A stretch of DNA of 64,000 bases, taken from NCBI GenBank assembly GCA_946122785.1, contig CAMGYJ010000002.1, positions 55,763,703 through 55,827,702 of the forward strand, given 5' to 3'. Position 1 is the first letter of the stretch. The number at the start of each line of letters is the position of its first letter. The DNA comes from Linum tenue. Its lineage: Eukaryota; Streptophyta; Magnoliopsida; Malpighiales; Linaceae. Below, piece after piece: positions 32,497 to 44,251 of this stretch. The position numbers and the translations under genes are program-made. Below the pieces are notes generated by a model. That model was not told the DNA's origin, did not search any database, and was given only the letters and a program-made list of their open reading frames with translations.

Positions 32497-32880
32497 CCAC
32501 GGCGCCTCCATGGCCAACTCATCATCGTCTCCGTATGATAGATACTCCTACCCATTTTCAATAACCGGTCGTCTGACACTCTCAATGGGGTCCCATATTT
32601 GCAATCGAGTAGCTTCAGGTTGGTCAAACTCGGAAGATGGAGGAAAAGATCCCACATCTCCTTCGCGCCTGAATAATTCAGCTGGCACGAACCAAGTTCC
32701 AGAGTAGTCAACGCGGTGAAGCCAGGACAGGCGATCGCACCGAGCTTGAATACGTTCAACTGCGTGTGCAAAAGCCCGTCGTTTCGCAGCTGCTCCGGCA
32801 GAGCAGAGAGGCCGAAATCGAAAACTTGTTACACATTGGAGACTGATGATGAATTGAGAAGAAGAAGAAATCTCACCTGG
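32497..32880 (-). pseudogene. F-box/LRR-type gene fragment
   Basis: Minus-strand frame reads FGLSALPEQLRNDGLL, then LNVFKLGAIACPGFTALTTL, LELGSCQL, MWDLFLHLPSLTNLKLLDC. This is the leucine-rich repeat pattern of plant F-box/LRR (FBD-type) proteins. It is cut at 32497 by the NA-4 LTR. Upstream, a possible GT...AG intron (about 32880-32826) has no open frame behind it. It is a fragment, with no F-box seen. Confidence 0.5.
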
Positions 32881-33430
32881 TAATCTTTACTTAATGTTTG
32901 GTTCATCTCTGTTTTGTTCCATTCTCTTTTAATTTGGTATTAATAATTATAATGTTATTTTATTTTATAGTAAAAATGAGTTGGACATTAAAATAGATTA
33001 AATTTTATTTTATTTATTATTTCTTAATTTCCACGTCACTAAGTTAACGGTCAACTTTGAGAGTTGACTGCCACATCAGCCAAAGTTAATGAAGTTGGAC
33101 GGAGAGTGACCAAACGTGAACGGTTTTAGTAAATTGAAGTACTACCAATGGATTTAAATATTTCGAGTGACCAAACTGAAACGTTTTTGTAATCTCAGTG
33201 ACCAACCATACAATTAATACAAGTTAATTGCATCGATGTGGTGCAATGCAACTAAGATGAGTTGGATTGAAAAAAATGAAGTAACAATAACAAAAACAAA
33301 TACAATTGCATTAATGAAGATGCTATTAGTGTAGAGTTCGGGCCAGCCTTTGGTTTTCATCAATGAAAATGGTTAAAAAATAAAAAGAATGACAACTGAT
33401 GAACAATTTTTATCTCCCATGCATTAATGT
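32881..33430. other. Noncoding spacer with AGTGACCAAAC repeats
   Basis: AT-rich. AGTGACCAAAC-like words recur at about 33106, 33172 and 33199, and a region with TTAACGGTCAACTTTGAGAG lies beside them. It looks like part of an old dispersed repeat, but no ends were found. Confidence 0.3.
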
Positions 33431-33447
33431 TGAATTTAGGCTAAATC

Positions 33448-34164
33448 CTACAATTTAGCCTGAATCCGACCTGTAACGGCTCCCAAAACGACACAGAGTT
33501 CAGGATACAAACCCTCCCTCATCTTCTGATACACCTCCCCATCCCACTTCCTCGCTCCCAGCCGCTCAGCAAGCTCCACCGCCGCCTCTCCCAACCTCTC
33601 TTCGCCACCCCAAACACCATCCACAATTCCCATCTCCACCGCCTCTCTTCCCCTAACCTTCCTCCCTCCCAGCACAACATCCCTCCGGGCCAGCCCCGAC
33701 CCGATCTTGGCCCGAAACAAGACGGTGAAGTAGTCCGGCAAGCAACCCCCGAGGTCAATCTCGCTCATGTAAAGCACCCCTCTGTCCTCCCTCATCAGCA
33801 TGTAGTCGTGGCTCAGGGCCAGCACGAACCCTGCCGCCGCGGCGTGGCCCTGGACCACCGAGATCGTGGGGATGGGGAAGGAGACGAGCTCAGCGACCAC
33901 GTGCCGCAGGGACTCCACCATTTGGGAGAGCCTCGATAGGGCCTTGACTCGACATCCTGCAGCTAAGGCCCACGGGAGGTCGAGTCCGTTGGAGAAGAAT
34001 TTTCCTTTGGAGTTTGTGATGAGAACGGATCCACTTGTAGCTACGGACTTGACTTGGCGAAGGGCCGAGAGGATGGCCGCGATCAGAGTTGGGCTGAGGC
34101 GGTGTTGGTTGTTGCCGGTCAGGGTTAGGATGAAGAGGTTCGAACGCTGCTCGAGGGTGCACAT
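33448..34164 (-). CDS. Peroxisomal enoyl-CoA delta isomerase, copy B
   Basis: 238 aa, single exon, the usual length for plant ECI1/2/3-type crotonases. It shifts cis/trans-3-enoyl-CoA to trans-2-enoyl-CoA in beta-oxidation of unsaturated fatty acids. Visible features: oxyanion-hole region GKFFSNGLDL (54-63); GHAAAAGF (106-113), the crotonase glycine-rich turn; SEIDLGG (134-140), with E135 a plausible catalytic acid; and C-terminal AKL, a type-1 peroxisome targeting signal. The start at 34164 (MCTLEQR) matches copy C and lies about 50 nt below a TATA-like box. It is about 90% alike to copy C by eye. The reading frame is intact, so it is probably functional. A specific ECI paralogue number cannot be assigned. 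Confidence 0.88.
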   Translation of the reverse strand: MCTLEQRSNLFILTLTGNNQHRLSPTLIAAILSALRQVKSVATSGSVLITNSKGKFFSNGLDLPWALAAGCRVKALSRLSQMVESLRHVVAELVSFPIPTISVVQGHAAAAGFVLALSHDYMLMREDRGVLYMSEIDLGGCLPDYFTVLFRAKIGSGLARRDVVLGGRKVRGREAVEMGIVDGVWGGEERLGEAAVELAERLGARKWDGEVYQKMREGLYPELCVVLGAVTGRIQAKL

Positions 34165-34208
34165 GGTGAAAGAATGGGAGAAATGAAGGAGTCAATTAGA
34201 ATTCTATG

Positions 34209-34216
34209 TATAAATA
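34209..34216 (-). promoter_or_regulatory. TATA-like box upstream of ECI-B
   Basis: TATTTATA on the gene strand, 45-52 nt before the ATG; conserved in copy C (44244-44251). Confidence 0.35.
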
Positions 34217-35373
34217 GGCTATGGGGTTCACTTGTTTAGGGGTCGTTTGGATAATCCAAATCCATCACTAGTTGGAAACTTGATAGAATCCATCATTTGG
34301 ATTTTGGATGCATATAAATAAATCTATAGATTTGAAAAAAAAAAATGTTACCAAATCTATGAGTTCTATGGGTTTGGAAATTTTATCTAATTTGATGCGA
34401 TATGAGAAAAGAAACCAGATCTCTAATATTAAATAAATCAATCCTTTCATAAAATCTAACATCGATTCAAATAATATTTTTCTCAAATTTTGAATGAATG
34501 AAATCCATCACTAATCTTTCATTTTATAAATCCCGAAAATTCACACAAACTTTCAATTTCAAAATTCTTGATACAAACGACCCTCAGAAGTTAGAACAGG
34601 AGGGGCAAACATTTTCTTTCTAAGGGAATCTTGCCATTGTACGGCTCCGGAATCAAGATGCGGTCTAATTTTGTAATATATACTATAGAATGAGAAATGG
34701 AGCAGGAGCACACCTCCTATGATTTTATTAGTGAGACAAATAGCAACATAGATAGTATCATTATGTAGAAAGTAATATTTTCATAATTATGTGTGAAATA
34801 AAATTATCATTAGCTCTTCAACTTTTGTATTCTCCAAGAAATAATTTTCAAGCATCGTTTAGAGTGTTAATGCATTAAGACTTCCTTATATCATTTCAAA
34901 ACACAAATATGATTATAACGATCAATATACATACCTCATATATATGATATGAAAATATTGACCAATAATTAGCACAATTATTAATTAACAAACTTTAAAC
35001 TCATTATCATACTTATAATCAAGTAATCAAACATCAATTTAATCATTATTCATGTAGACGCATGTGATTAATCATGTACATATGGAGACTTCGAAGGTTT
35101 TGTGGCCGATTGGCCGCCCGGCCGCCCCGAGGAAAAGAATCGAAATTGACTTGAACATATACCAGTGGGACTTACTCGGTTGGATCTTGTAGGGGATAGG
35201 TAATTCGGCTGGCCAGACTGGATCGGATGGAGACTACATTAACATGTTCAGCCGAAAGATCCGAGACACTGAGACAGAAACAAAGCATTGCCTACAAAAT
35301 ATAAGCCCATACAGTAATTGGGCTACGCTTAGCCCACGATGATCTCTATTCTACTACTTCGATGGGCTGTGCT

Positions 35374-35458
35374 GGAAAGATGGACACGTCCATCTTCACA
35401 GGAAGAGGCACACATCTCCCTCTCCCAAATTGTTGTCTTCCATGGACCTTCCCCATTC
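35374..35458 (-). pseudogene. B3 gene remnant, copy B (last exon scrap)
   Basis: Matches the C-terminal exon of B3-A/C (10862-10965 and 45632-45735) with a roughly 25-bp deletion, then breaks off at 35458 inside that exon. No other B3 exons are found to the right, so copy B has lost this gene. Confidence 0.75.
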
Positions 35459-35715
35459 CATTGAGCAAATGATTAGCACTGTAATTATCAAATCAAATTA
35501 GACAAATTTTATTAACCCATGAAATAAAATATTATAATCAAACCATTCAAACTAATATATCTACCAAATTAACTAAACTAAAGTTTAAATTGGTTTGGTT
35601 AATTGGTTAATCAAATTAACCAATATAACATCAAATTCTCACTAAGTAAGAAAAATTTCCAGTTAATGCAACATTTCAAAATTTATATAAATGAATCAAA
35701 CATAACAATCAACAC
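35459..35715. other. AT-rich spacer with a short inverted repeat
   Basis: Noncoding. TTGGTTTGGTTAATTGG and AATCAAATTAACCAA near 35590-35625 can fold on each other. No element could be assigned. Confidence 0.35.
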
Positions 35716-36057
35716 TGTTTCAGCCACGAAACAAGTATGACGCCAGTCTGTGAAAGGGCGGGGATGGCCCCTGCATCTATACTCCGAAGATCAACATTAG
35801 TATCATAATACAGAAATAAGAAGGGCTTAGGTAGGGAGAGATATTGCGGACAGATAATTGATATGTGAAAAATGAGTTGAGGAGAAGGAGAGGCCCCTTA
35901 CTTGGAGGACCTAAGGATATATTTATAGGTTAAGCCTTGTCAACCTTCATTGGACTTCCATTGGGTCTTTGTGGTGTGTTACGGGCTTGGGCCCATACGC
36001 GCTTGTGGATTACTGTTGTTGTTCGAGTTGGGCCGTGCCATATTTACGGGCCCAACA
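35716..36057 (-). repeat. 3' LTR of LARD
   Basis: 342 bp. It carries about 23 bp (GTGTGTTACGGGCTTGGGCCC region) that the other LTR lacks. Confidence 0.85.
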
Positions 36058-36475
36058 ATTGTCCCACAGTTAGGTATTCAGTAGTATACTAGATGCCTAA
36101 CTAAAATTCTTCAAGTTGCACATCTTTTGTTTTTTTTACTTCTAGTATATGACATGTATGCGCCCCTTGCCCCCGGCTACTTGATCCATGTCCCCCATGA
36201 TCATAATAGTTTAAGAACTTGGAGCAATAACCATGTAGAGAAAGAAAATAGTAACATAATGTGACTCATAACATGGTTAGCGGTATAAAGCAATAAAAAA
36301 ATACTTATTTCACATTTGATGTCTAACAAGGCTAGGACATTGAGCATAATTGAACATTTGTTTGCCTTGGAAGATCTTGAATTTGCATATGCCCATATTA
36401 GCCTAATTGTTCCCCAGTTAGGCGCTCAATGATGCACTGGATGGCTAACTAAAGTCCCCCAACCTATCAAGTTTC
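36057..36475. repeat. Direct repeat inside LARD
   Basis: A roughly 60-bp unit (CCCAGTTAGG...GGATGGCTAACTAAAGTCCCC) near 36407-36465 resembles 36060-36118 (CCACAGTTAGG...AGATGCCTAACTAAAATTC). Confidence 0.6.
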
Positions 36476-37329
36476 ACGTAAGATTCTTTGGTGTTTTGTC
36501 CCCCAGTTCATGCCCCCATTACTATATTAATTACACAAAGAAAGGATCACAAATATACTAAGCGATGCAACAAAATTTGGTTCATAAAATAACTAGGAAT
36601 GTAATTCGACTAGTGATAGAAAACACTTAGCTTATTCCTTGAGCTTCTCATTGGAGACTAGAATTGGAGCGCCTAAAAAATAAGTCATTGGGTGACATCC
36701 ATATGGTCTTAGATGCCACAAATGCCTTCCCCACACTAAGTGAGCCACCTCAAATACCACAGATCACAGTTTTCTTATAATGAGTGTTTTAATGATCATG
36801 ATCCCAAAACACCACGTGCTACGTTTTTGCAGTAAGTGCTTTAATAGCATTAGAATTTGGATAAAATAGTGGTGAGGAAATTAGCTCGAATAGGGATAGA
36901 AGATACTTAGCTTAAACCTCGAAGTGCTTCCTCAGCACCTTCCTAATGTATAACAAGGCTGCCCTTTACTCGGTGGTATGCGCCACTATCCATCACTTTC
37001 CTTGTTGACTTTGGTGTTGTGGGCGCCTCACACTTCACTTTGAGTTTTCTGAGCTACTACGAGCGTCTCCCTTCTCCCTTGAAGACCGGTTGGGTGTTAT
37101 GATCCCTTTACATCCTTCCCAGGAAACTTGAGTATTACATGCGCCGTAAGTCTCTTTCGCGCGCACTGGCATTAGAAAGGGCGGGGTGACTTGCGCATGT
37201 AAGAGCTTTAGATAGTGCAGACTACAGAAGTTAAACCTGGCGCCTCTTATCCCTTGTACAGTTACACCACTGAATCGAAGTAGAACTAGCCGCGACGGGT
37301 GACTTGTTACAAGATGCTGCTTATTGACT

Positions 37330-38680
37330 TGATATATACACATGTTTTTGTCCACCATTCCTATACCGTTTGAGTCTCATCTCTCATGTTTTAGGCCGAT
37401 TTCACGCTAGGTTGTTCTTGTTTGTGATATTTCAGGTCCTAGTACGTGAAGGAAGGTTTGGGCACGAGTTCGGGGTCGATTGGACGAAAAGCTAGAAATT
37501 CCACATGGGCATACCTAAATTCCACACAGCTCTGTGGAACCCCTTTGCGCGTGCAAGCCACACTGCCGTGTAAAGGGCCCTATTTGGCCGTGTGGAATTC
37601 CCAGGGAGTTCACACGGGCAGGCCTAAATTCCACACGACAGTGTGGTTTTGGCCGTGTAGCGTACCTGGAGTCACTAAATTGAACGCGGCGTTTTGGAGA
37701 GCCACACGGGCAGACCTAAATTTCACACGGCCGTGTGATCGGGCAGAATTGAGGTTTTAACCCAATTTCGGGTCTTTTGAAGGGGAATCGATTTTCAGAG
37801 CTAGAAACAGAGTCCTAGAGAGCAAAAGTGCGAAGAACACACCCTATAGGTGATTTTGGAGCTGGGTTTCATCAATCAAGCTTGGATTTCATCCCAGGAG
37901 TGAAGATTGACATCCCATAGCAGGTTCTTCCCATTGTTGTGAGTATGACTGCTTTGTATTATGTTTTCCTTTATCTCTCTATGGAGTAGAACTTTCTCTC
38001 ACTTGGGTATGAAGAACCCTAGTTCCATGTGTTAGGGATATCGATTGTAATGACGTTTGGATTGTGATACTGCTTGATTATAATCGATTGAAGTGTTTTG
38101 ATTGAGTCAATTGAAGCTTGATCATCTTTTATTGATTTCTACTGCAACCTGAGATAGATAGAATCTGATTAGGTTGTTAGAGCTTCTTCAATCGGTAGTA
38201 GTGAATCGATTATACGAGAGTTAGTATATTCACTGCTTTGTACTGGAATCCAATTCTAGTAGTGGAGTTCTGTGTTAATTGCCTCAGCGTTCTATCCCGG
38301 TGAAGACTAGTCGTCTGTCGGGTAGTCTGTCTGAGAGGGCTTGGTCAGCTTAAGAGATTCCAAGCTACTGTCGAACCTTCCGCAGTTTAATCAACAGTAA
38401 ATCAACCAAAGGTAATTACCACTTTGACCTAACTAAGGAACTAGGGGGGACTCATTCCTGAGTGACTCTTCCCCTACTTAAGAACTTCGAACAATTTCCT
38501 ACTTTCTTACTGCTTTTGCTTAAAATCACATTCACTCAACTTAGCCTGCTAGATAATAGATAATCACGGAGTAGGGAGTAGATCTAGACCCCGTGGTGAT
38601 AAATAAAACTTGCCACTATTCTGCATTTCCGGACTGCGATTACACTTGGTCGTAGTTTGGTGTTGTGTTTTAGCGTGTCA
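37330..38680 (+). repeat. Solo Athila-like LTR inside LARD
   Basis: Begins TGATATATACACATGTTTT and ends TTTTAGCGTGTCA. It matches, in opposite orientation, the LTR at 19950-21292 along its length, including GGCCGATTTCACGCTAGG. No internal sequence lies beside it, so it is a solo LTR. A clear 5-bp duplication was not found (TGACT against CTGCT). Confidence 0.78.
37500..37745. repeat. Palindrome array in solo LTR (CACACGGCCGTGTG type)
   Basis: Repeated CCACACGG/CCGTGTGG half- and full-palindromes at the same LTR position as in the other two LTR groups. Confidence 0.7.
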
Positions 38681-39114
38681 CTGCTCGTCGTTAATCATGC
38701 TTCTTCTTGTCCTCTATTAGTGTATCGCTCGAACAGGGCGCCCTTTTTTTTTGTTTCATCCGATTCTTTTACCAGCGTCTTGTATTGTATGGGCTACACG
38801 ACTCTCTTTTTGTCACATATGTTCCTCCATTAGCTCCTCGTATGGGTTGGGCGCCCTTTGCTCTCTTTCTTGCTTTCATATGACTAAAACATGTCCCCCC
38901 TGCATATCACCACGTACTCTTGCATGAAGTGAGCTTTAGTGACCTCATGGCGTGAATGCTTGACGATACACTTAATTTTGGCAATTATATGGAGTCATAT
39001 GTTGTCTTTTCACATCAAAAGCATTGGTTGTAGAGTAGGGGCGCGAAGAGCCCTTCAAAGTATGAGTGCTAATCTCTTGCACAAAGGGACTTTCTAATCG
39101 AAGACGCACTAGAT

Positions 39115-39475
39115 TTGTGGGCGCATAGAGTAGTTTTAAGCAAAAAACGCTTTACTTTTGAGGGCGTAGAGAGTATTTCTAACCAAATGACACTTTAATC
39201 TTAGGTCGTGAAGAGTATTTTCAACCAAATGGCGCTTTAATTTTGAGGGCGCAGATAGTATTTCCAATCCAAACGACGCTTTAATTCTGAGGACGCGGAG
39301 AGTATTTATAATCAAACGACGCTTTAATTTCTAGGGCGCGGAGGTATTTCCAACCAAATGGCGCTTTAACACGAGGGCGCGGAGAGTAATTTTAATCAAA
39401 CGACGCTTTAATTTCTAGGGCGTGTAGGGTATTTCCAACCAAATGGCGCTTTAACACGAGGGCACGGAGAGTGAT
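39115..39475. repeat. Minisatellite, about 43-bp unit, eight or more copies
   Basis: Consecutive diverged units share CGCTTTAA, GGGCGCGGAGAG and TATTTCCAACCAAATGG. Later units alternate two versions (AACCAAATGG and AATCAAACGA), suggesting an 86-bp higher-order step. Confidence 0.85.
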
Positions 39476-40989
39476 GTCAACAAATGACAATATTACATGG
39501 AGATAAAATTGAATTTCACTAGCAAATGAAGTACTTAGCTTGGTCTGGAGTGTGTTGAAGCTCTCACTTGCTGTGAATGATAGATGCGTTTAACACAAGC
39601 TTTTCAGTTAGCCTCCTGGTGCATGCGCTCGACTTCTCTTGAATAGGCGCATAGTTTGACTTCGCAAATAACATTTTGATATTTGAAGTCTTTTTTGGCA
39701 CATTGGGTTAGCAGGCGCTGTGCTTGGTTGGATTTCCCAATTGACATTTTAGACATTTGAAGTCTTGTGGGCTAGGCGCATGATTTCCAATACCTCCGTT
39801 CATTAATGGATGTCTGGGACAGACGCGTGCCTTAAAGCAAATTTGGGATGGAAGCTCTTACTCAATTCGGATGCGCTTATTACATGTGCCGGTTTCTGCA
39901 CCCCTTCCTCATTTATTCATTTGTACGCCGCTTCATCTCTCTTTTCTTGCGCCTTATTTCCTTATCTTTCTTTTCCTTTTTCGTTGGCTGTTTCTATGAG
40001 TCTGCAACATCATCCCTCATCCTCATTCTTTTCTTTTGCAGACGCCTCTCCTCAATTCTTCTATCGATGTATTGCAGCCTTAAACATCAAGTCGGGTAAA
40101 AGTTTAGGCCCGATGCTTTCGCGCTCCTCTTTGCAGCTCTAACATGGAATCAGAACCAAGTTTGGACCAGACGCTGACTTTGAAGTTCGGTGACAAATGC
40201 ACGATGATGCTATGCGTCACTATTATATGCGCCATCGGGTTCTTGGCTCCGACGCTTGAATCTCCCTGGATTGTAGTATTCAAAGGAAAACAACGAGCCT
40301 CTTTGCATAATATGCGCACATATTCTCCCAATTGGACGCGTTTCGATTTTGTAGTTGAGAAAAAGAATCAGCCTTCCTCTTTGTCGTTCCCATTATCTTC
40401 CAAAAAACCTGAAAGCTTTGCGCCCTCCCGCCCCTAATCATATGCGCCCAAGGACAACAATATCTTATTTCATAGAGTTGGACGCTCGATGCCATAGGGT
40501 TTCATCTCTTTCTCGTCAGTGCTCCGGCGCCGCATTTTATCTCCGACCACAAAGTTCATCTGGATCTGGGTAGTTCCTCTTCCATGCTTCCAAATATGTT
40601 CTTTGATGGAAAGAACCAAGTACTTTTCGGCCCTTTTCTTACCATTTCTTCTGGAGGAAACAGGGACGGAGTAAAAACCAGACCCGGGTTTGACAGAGGA
40701 CGACCAAAGCTCGACTCCTCTTCTCTCTTATGGATTTGATTTTTCAGATCTGACCAGAGAACCTTGTTGAAGCATACCAGTAGAAAATTTTAGTTTAACC
40801 GAAGCTCTGACTTGGATTTTTATGCTTTATGAACCTAAGAAATCCTTGGATTTGCAAAGCCGCGTAGTTCTGTTGCGATCGAGGACATCTCGCGAAACAG
40901 CTTCATATTTCACTATGCTCTTCTAGAAATCGTCTGCTTCTGCAGGGTATTTCTTGGTTTCTCCAGGGAACTCGACCGATAACTCGACC

Positions 40990-40991
<2 letters not shown>

Positions 40992-41041
<50 letters not shown>
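40992..41041. repeat. (GA)n microsatellite
   Basis: About 25 uninterrupted GA units inside the LARD. Confidence 0.95.
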
Positions 41042-41042
<1 letters not shown>

Positions 41043-41347
41043 AGATTTGGGACATGGCTGAGCACCGCTGAAGAGCTGATCCCGAGATTCGTTGCTTGTG
41101 GAAGAGAAGATCGGTATGTGAGCTCCGTGTTCTTCCTTCGCTACACCACATCGCTCTTCCTTAGGAGAGAGAAAGTAGATTCGACAGAGTCTGAAAACCA
41201 GATTTTTCGCCGATCCTTCACCTTTCAATCTAACGAACACTAATTAACGTAAGTGGATCTGACCATTTGGGCTTTGCGATCTGGGTTTGGCGAGAGAAAA
41301 TGAGCAGAGAATCGAGTCGGATATGACTTCTCAAACTCGTTCCTATC

Positions 41348-41366
41348 CCCTATCTGGTGCGCCAAT
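41348..41366 (-). other. Primer binding site of LARD
   Basis: Minus strand TTGGCGCACCAGATAGGGG next to the 5' LTR, resembling the TTGGCGCC-type sites of Ty3/gypsy elements. Confidence 0.6.
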
Positions 41367-41683
41367 TGTTTAGCCACGAAACAAGTATGACGCCAGTCTG
41401 TGAAAGGGCGGGGATGCCCCCCTGCATCTACACTCCAACGATCAACATTAGTATCATAATAGAGAAATAAGAAGAGCTTATGTAGGGAGAGATATTGTAG
41501 AGTGATAATTGATATGTGAAAATGAGTTGAGGAGAAGGAGAGGCCCCTTACTTGGAAGACCTAAGGATATATTTATAGGTCAAGCTTTGTCAACCTTCAT
41601 TGGACTTCCATTGGGTCTTTGTGCGCGCTTGTGGATTACTATTGTTGTTCGAGTTGGGTCGTGCCATATTTACGGGTCCAACA
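41367..41683 (-). repeat. 5' LTR of LARD
   Basis: 317 bp, near-identical to 35716-36057 apart from one ~23-bp gap and scattered substitutions. Confidence 0.85.
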
Positions 41684-43459
41684 AGCACATAATTATAGTT
41701 AATCCTTAACATAAACACATACAACTAATACAGTTACCTTATATTCAATAGAAGTATATATTCACATAACAAACGTACATATCAATGGTATGAGGCTGAT
41801 GAATTATTGTGTTTGTCTGAATTCACTTAGTTTTTTTAACAATTATCATAGGTTGAAAAAGACTTTACTTTCAAGTTTTTATCAAATATAATGTATGAGT
41901 TTTATCTAAATTAGACGTATATATGTTATGGTTTACATTCTACAAATGCAAATATAGAACATAGGAACAATGTTGAGCTTTAGTTTTCAAGAGTAAAAGG
42001 AGTACGCTTGGTTGTTGAGTTGTTATGCACAGTAAATAATTATAAATAATTTATACCACACTTAACTTTAGTTTTAAAAATTATAAATTTCCACTATATA
42101 ATATTATTTTTCTCCAATATTTTTTTTATGCTCTTTGATTCTTCTCTTCTACTCATTAAGTTCTCGTAACCTATTCAAGTAAGTATAGTTAATTGATTAA
42201 TCGTCAATTTAGTTATTATTTGAATTCTCATATTTTATTTCATATTTCTATTTGAAATCATTATAACTCTTTATTTTAAATAATGTTTTTTAAAATAGTA
42301 ATATTATTTTATTTATTATATTTTAAAGAAAAAATTGAACCAGAATTTATTTATATAACAGAATCTCTACATTCTCAGCGCTGCCCAAAACCATCGAATC
42401 TATCATAAGAATAAAAGACCAGGCTTTACCAAGAAAAAATTAGCAGATACACAAAACACTGGAAAACCGAGAAACCGAGGATTCCGAATTTCGTACCAAA
42501 CAAAGGCAAATAGAACAAAAATCGCCGTTCAACCCAGATCTCCGAAAGACGGAAAAAGAAGACAAAAGATGGCGTACCTCCATAGAAGAGGGAGAGTCGA
42601 CTGTGGCGAGTTCGCCCAAGAAGAAGTATTGATGATAACGAAAAAAAGGAAAAGATCGGCGTCGCCGAATGGCCGGCAAGACGGCGATCATGTCTCCGGA
42701 GTCGCAGAAGATTCATCGTAGATCTTTCCATCAATTGGGTTAACTAGTTGGGGTATTTTCGTGAAGAAGATGATGATGATAAACTGCGGCGGGCAGGGTG
42801 TGGCTAATTTTTTCTTTGTTTTAACATTTTCATCTCTTGTATTCATTACTTGAAAAATAAAGTATGTTACCTAAGTTGTTTGGTTTTTATGATAAAGTAT
42901 TACATGAAACCGTTTACCATAATATAAAATATTTTATGATAAAATCGTGGTTTAAGTGTAGTTCGACCGTTAGATAGTTAAAAACTGTCTACAGATGTAT
43001 CCTCCGATACTAGTATATCGTGGTTGAACCGCCAGTACGGTACGGTTTCATGGACCATGGTTTTCATAAATGAAAATGAAAAAATTTGTTTATACAAGTT
43101 GTACCTTTAACGTTATGTTAAGTTGTACCATAACATAAATGTTCAAAATCACTTAATGTATAACTTCAGTTTATACTTTTAACGTTATGATATAACGCAA
43201 GGTTGTAATTTAATTATTTAAAGCACCAATATTTTAAAACATATTACAAGTGTTCATCAATGAATGACAAGTAAACATGCTCTTAGTTTAGCGAAATACG
43301 GGCCTTAATTGGAGAAAACCAAATACTATTACAAGCCATACAATCAAGTCCTATCAAGATGACCAACAACAAGTCCCAACTCCCAAGGTCGGAAATCAGA
43401 AAGGCTATTATTTTAGGAACATATCTCCCATGCATCAATGTTGATTTTTCGAGACCAGC
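41684..43459. other. AT-rich spacer with one exon-like island
   Basis: Mostly noncoding AT-rich DNA. At 42420-42780 the minus strand is GC-richer, with two overlapping frames (102 and 83 codons). One reads IAVLPAIRRRRSFPFFRYHQ and runs to a GTACGC splice-donor-like site. It may be a first exon or gene fragment; no family is recognised. Confidence 0.3.
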
Positions 43460-43475
43460 TGGCTTTTATGTTTCA

Positions 43476-44198
43476 TTACAATTTAGCTGGAAGAATCCGA
43501 TCTTCAACAGCTCCCACAACGATGCAGAGTTTTGGGTACAAACCCTTCCTCATCTTCTCGTATGCCTTTCCGTCCCACTTCCTCGATCCTAGCCGCTCAG
43601 CAAGCTCCATTGACGCCTCTCTCAAGCTCTGCTCGCAACCCCAAACACCATCCACAATCCCCATCTCCACCGCCTCTCTTCCCCTAACCTTCCTCCCTCC
43701 CAGCACAACATCCCTCCGGGCCAGCCCCGACCCGATCTTGGCCCGAAACAGGACGGTGAAGTAGTCCGGCAAGCAACCTCCGAGGTCGATCTCGCTCATG
43801 TAAAGCACACCTCTGTCCTCCCTCATCAGCATGTAGTCGTGGCTCAGGGCCAGCACGAACCCTGCCGCCGCGGCGTGGCCCTGGACCACGGCGATCGTGG
43901 GGATGGGGAGGGAGACGAGCTCGGCGACCACGTGCCGCAGGGACTCCACCATTTGGGTGAGTCTGGCTAGGGCCTTGAGCCTGCATCCTGCGGCTAAGGC
44001 CCAAGGTAGGTCGAGTCCGTTGGAGAAGAACCTGCCTTGGGAGTTTGTGATGAGAACGGATCCGCTTGTAGCTACGGACTTGATTTGGCGAAGGGCCGAG
44101 AGGATGGCGGCGATCAGAGTTGGGCTGAGGCGATGCTCGTCGTCGTTGCCCGTCAGTGTTAGGATGAAGATGTTGGAGCGCTGTTCGAGGGTGCACAT
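43476..44198 (-). CDS. Peroxisomal enoyl-CoA delta isomerase, copy C
   Basis: 240 aa, single exon, starting MCTLEQRSNIFILTLTG and ending ILPAKL, so it keeps a C-terminal AKL peroxisomal signal. The crotonase signatures are the same as in copy B: GRFFSNGLDL, GHAAAAGF, SEIDLGG. It differs from copy B mainly near residues 18-20 (NDDEH), in the 185-230 region and at the C-terminus. It lies about 1.4 kb downstream of B3-C on the same strand, with hAT-c in the spacer. Intact and probably functional in fatty-acid beta-oxidation. Confidence 0.88.
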   Translation of the reverse strand: MCTLEQRSNIFILTLTGNDDEHRLSPTLIAAILSALRQIKSVATSGSVLITNSQGRFFSNGLDLPWALAAGCRLKALARLTQMVESLRHVVAELVSLPIPTIAVVQGHAAAAGFVLALSHDYMLMREDRGVLYMSEIDLGGCLPDYFTVLFRAKIGSGLARRDVVLGGRKVRGREAVEMGIVDGVWGCEQSLREASMELAERLGSRKWDGKAYEKMRKGLYPKLCIVVGAVEDRILPAKL

Positions 44199-44243
44199 GG
44201 TGAAGGAATGGGAGAAATGATGGAGTCAATTAGAAATTCCATG

Positions 44244-44251
44244 TATAAATA
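44244..44251 (-). promoter_or_regulatory. TATA-like box upstream of ECI-C
   Basis: TATTTATA 46-53 nt before the ATG, conserved with copy B. Confidence 0.35.

Larger units (their letters stand above)
33431..35458. repeat. Host duplicate copy B
   Basis: Collinear with copy C 43460-45730 but more diverged: ECI gene, then spacer, then a scrap of the B3 last exon. It lacks hAT-c: TCTAATTTGATGCGATATG near 34390 is the empty site. It also lacks about 25 bp inside the B3 remnant. Homology stops at 35458. Confidence 0.85.
35716..41683 (-). mobile_element. Large coding-less LTR retrotransposon derivative (LARD)
   Basis: LTRs are 35716-36057 (342 bp) and 41367-41683 (317 bp). Coding-strand ends are TGTTGG...AAACA. 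Flanks are AACAC and AGCAC (5-bp duplication, one mismatch). The minus-strand primer site beginning TTGGCGCACCAGATAGGGG abuts the right LTR; a CTGTGGGACAAT polypurine-like tract abuts the left LTR. The interior (about 5.3 kb, including a 1.35-kb solo LTR) has no retroviral domain, as expected for LARDs that depend on another element. Confidence 0.82.

Noticed and set aside
37325..38685. Solo LTR flanks TGACT and CTGCT as a target duplication
   Set aside because: Only two of five bases match, so the call rests on LTR similarity alone.
39115..39475. Regularly spaced repeats that might suggest a CRISPR array
   Set aside because: Units are adjacent and diverged with no unique spacers, and the sequence lies inside a plant LTR element; it is a minisatellite.
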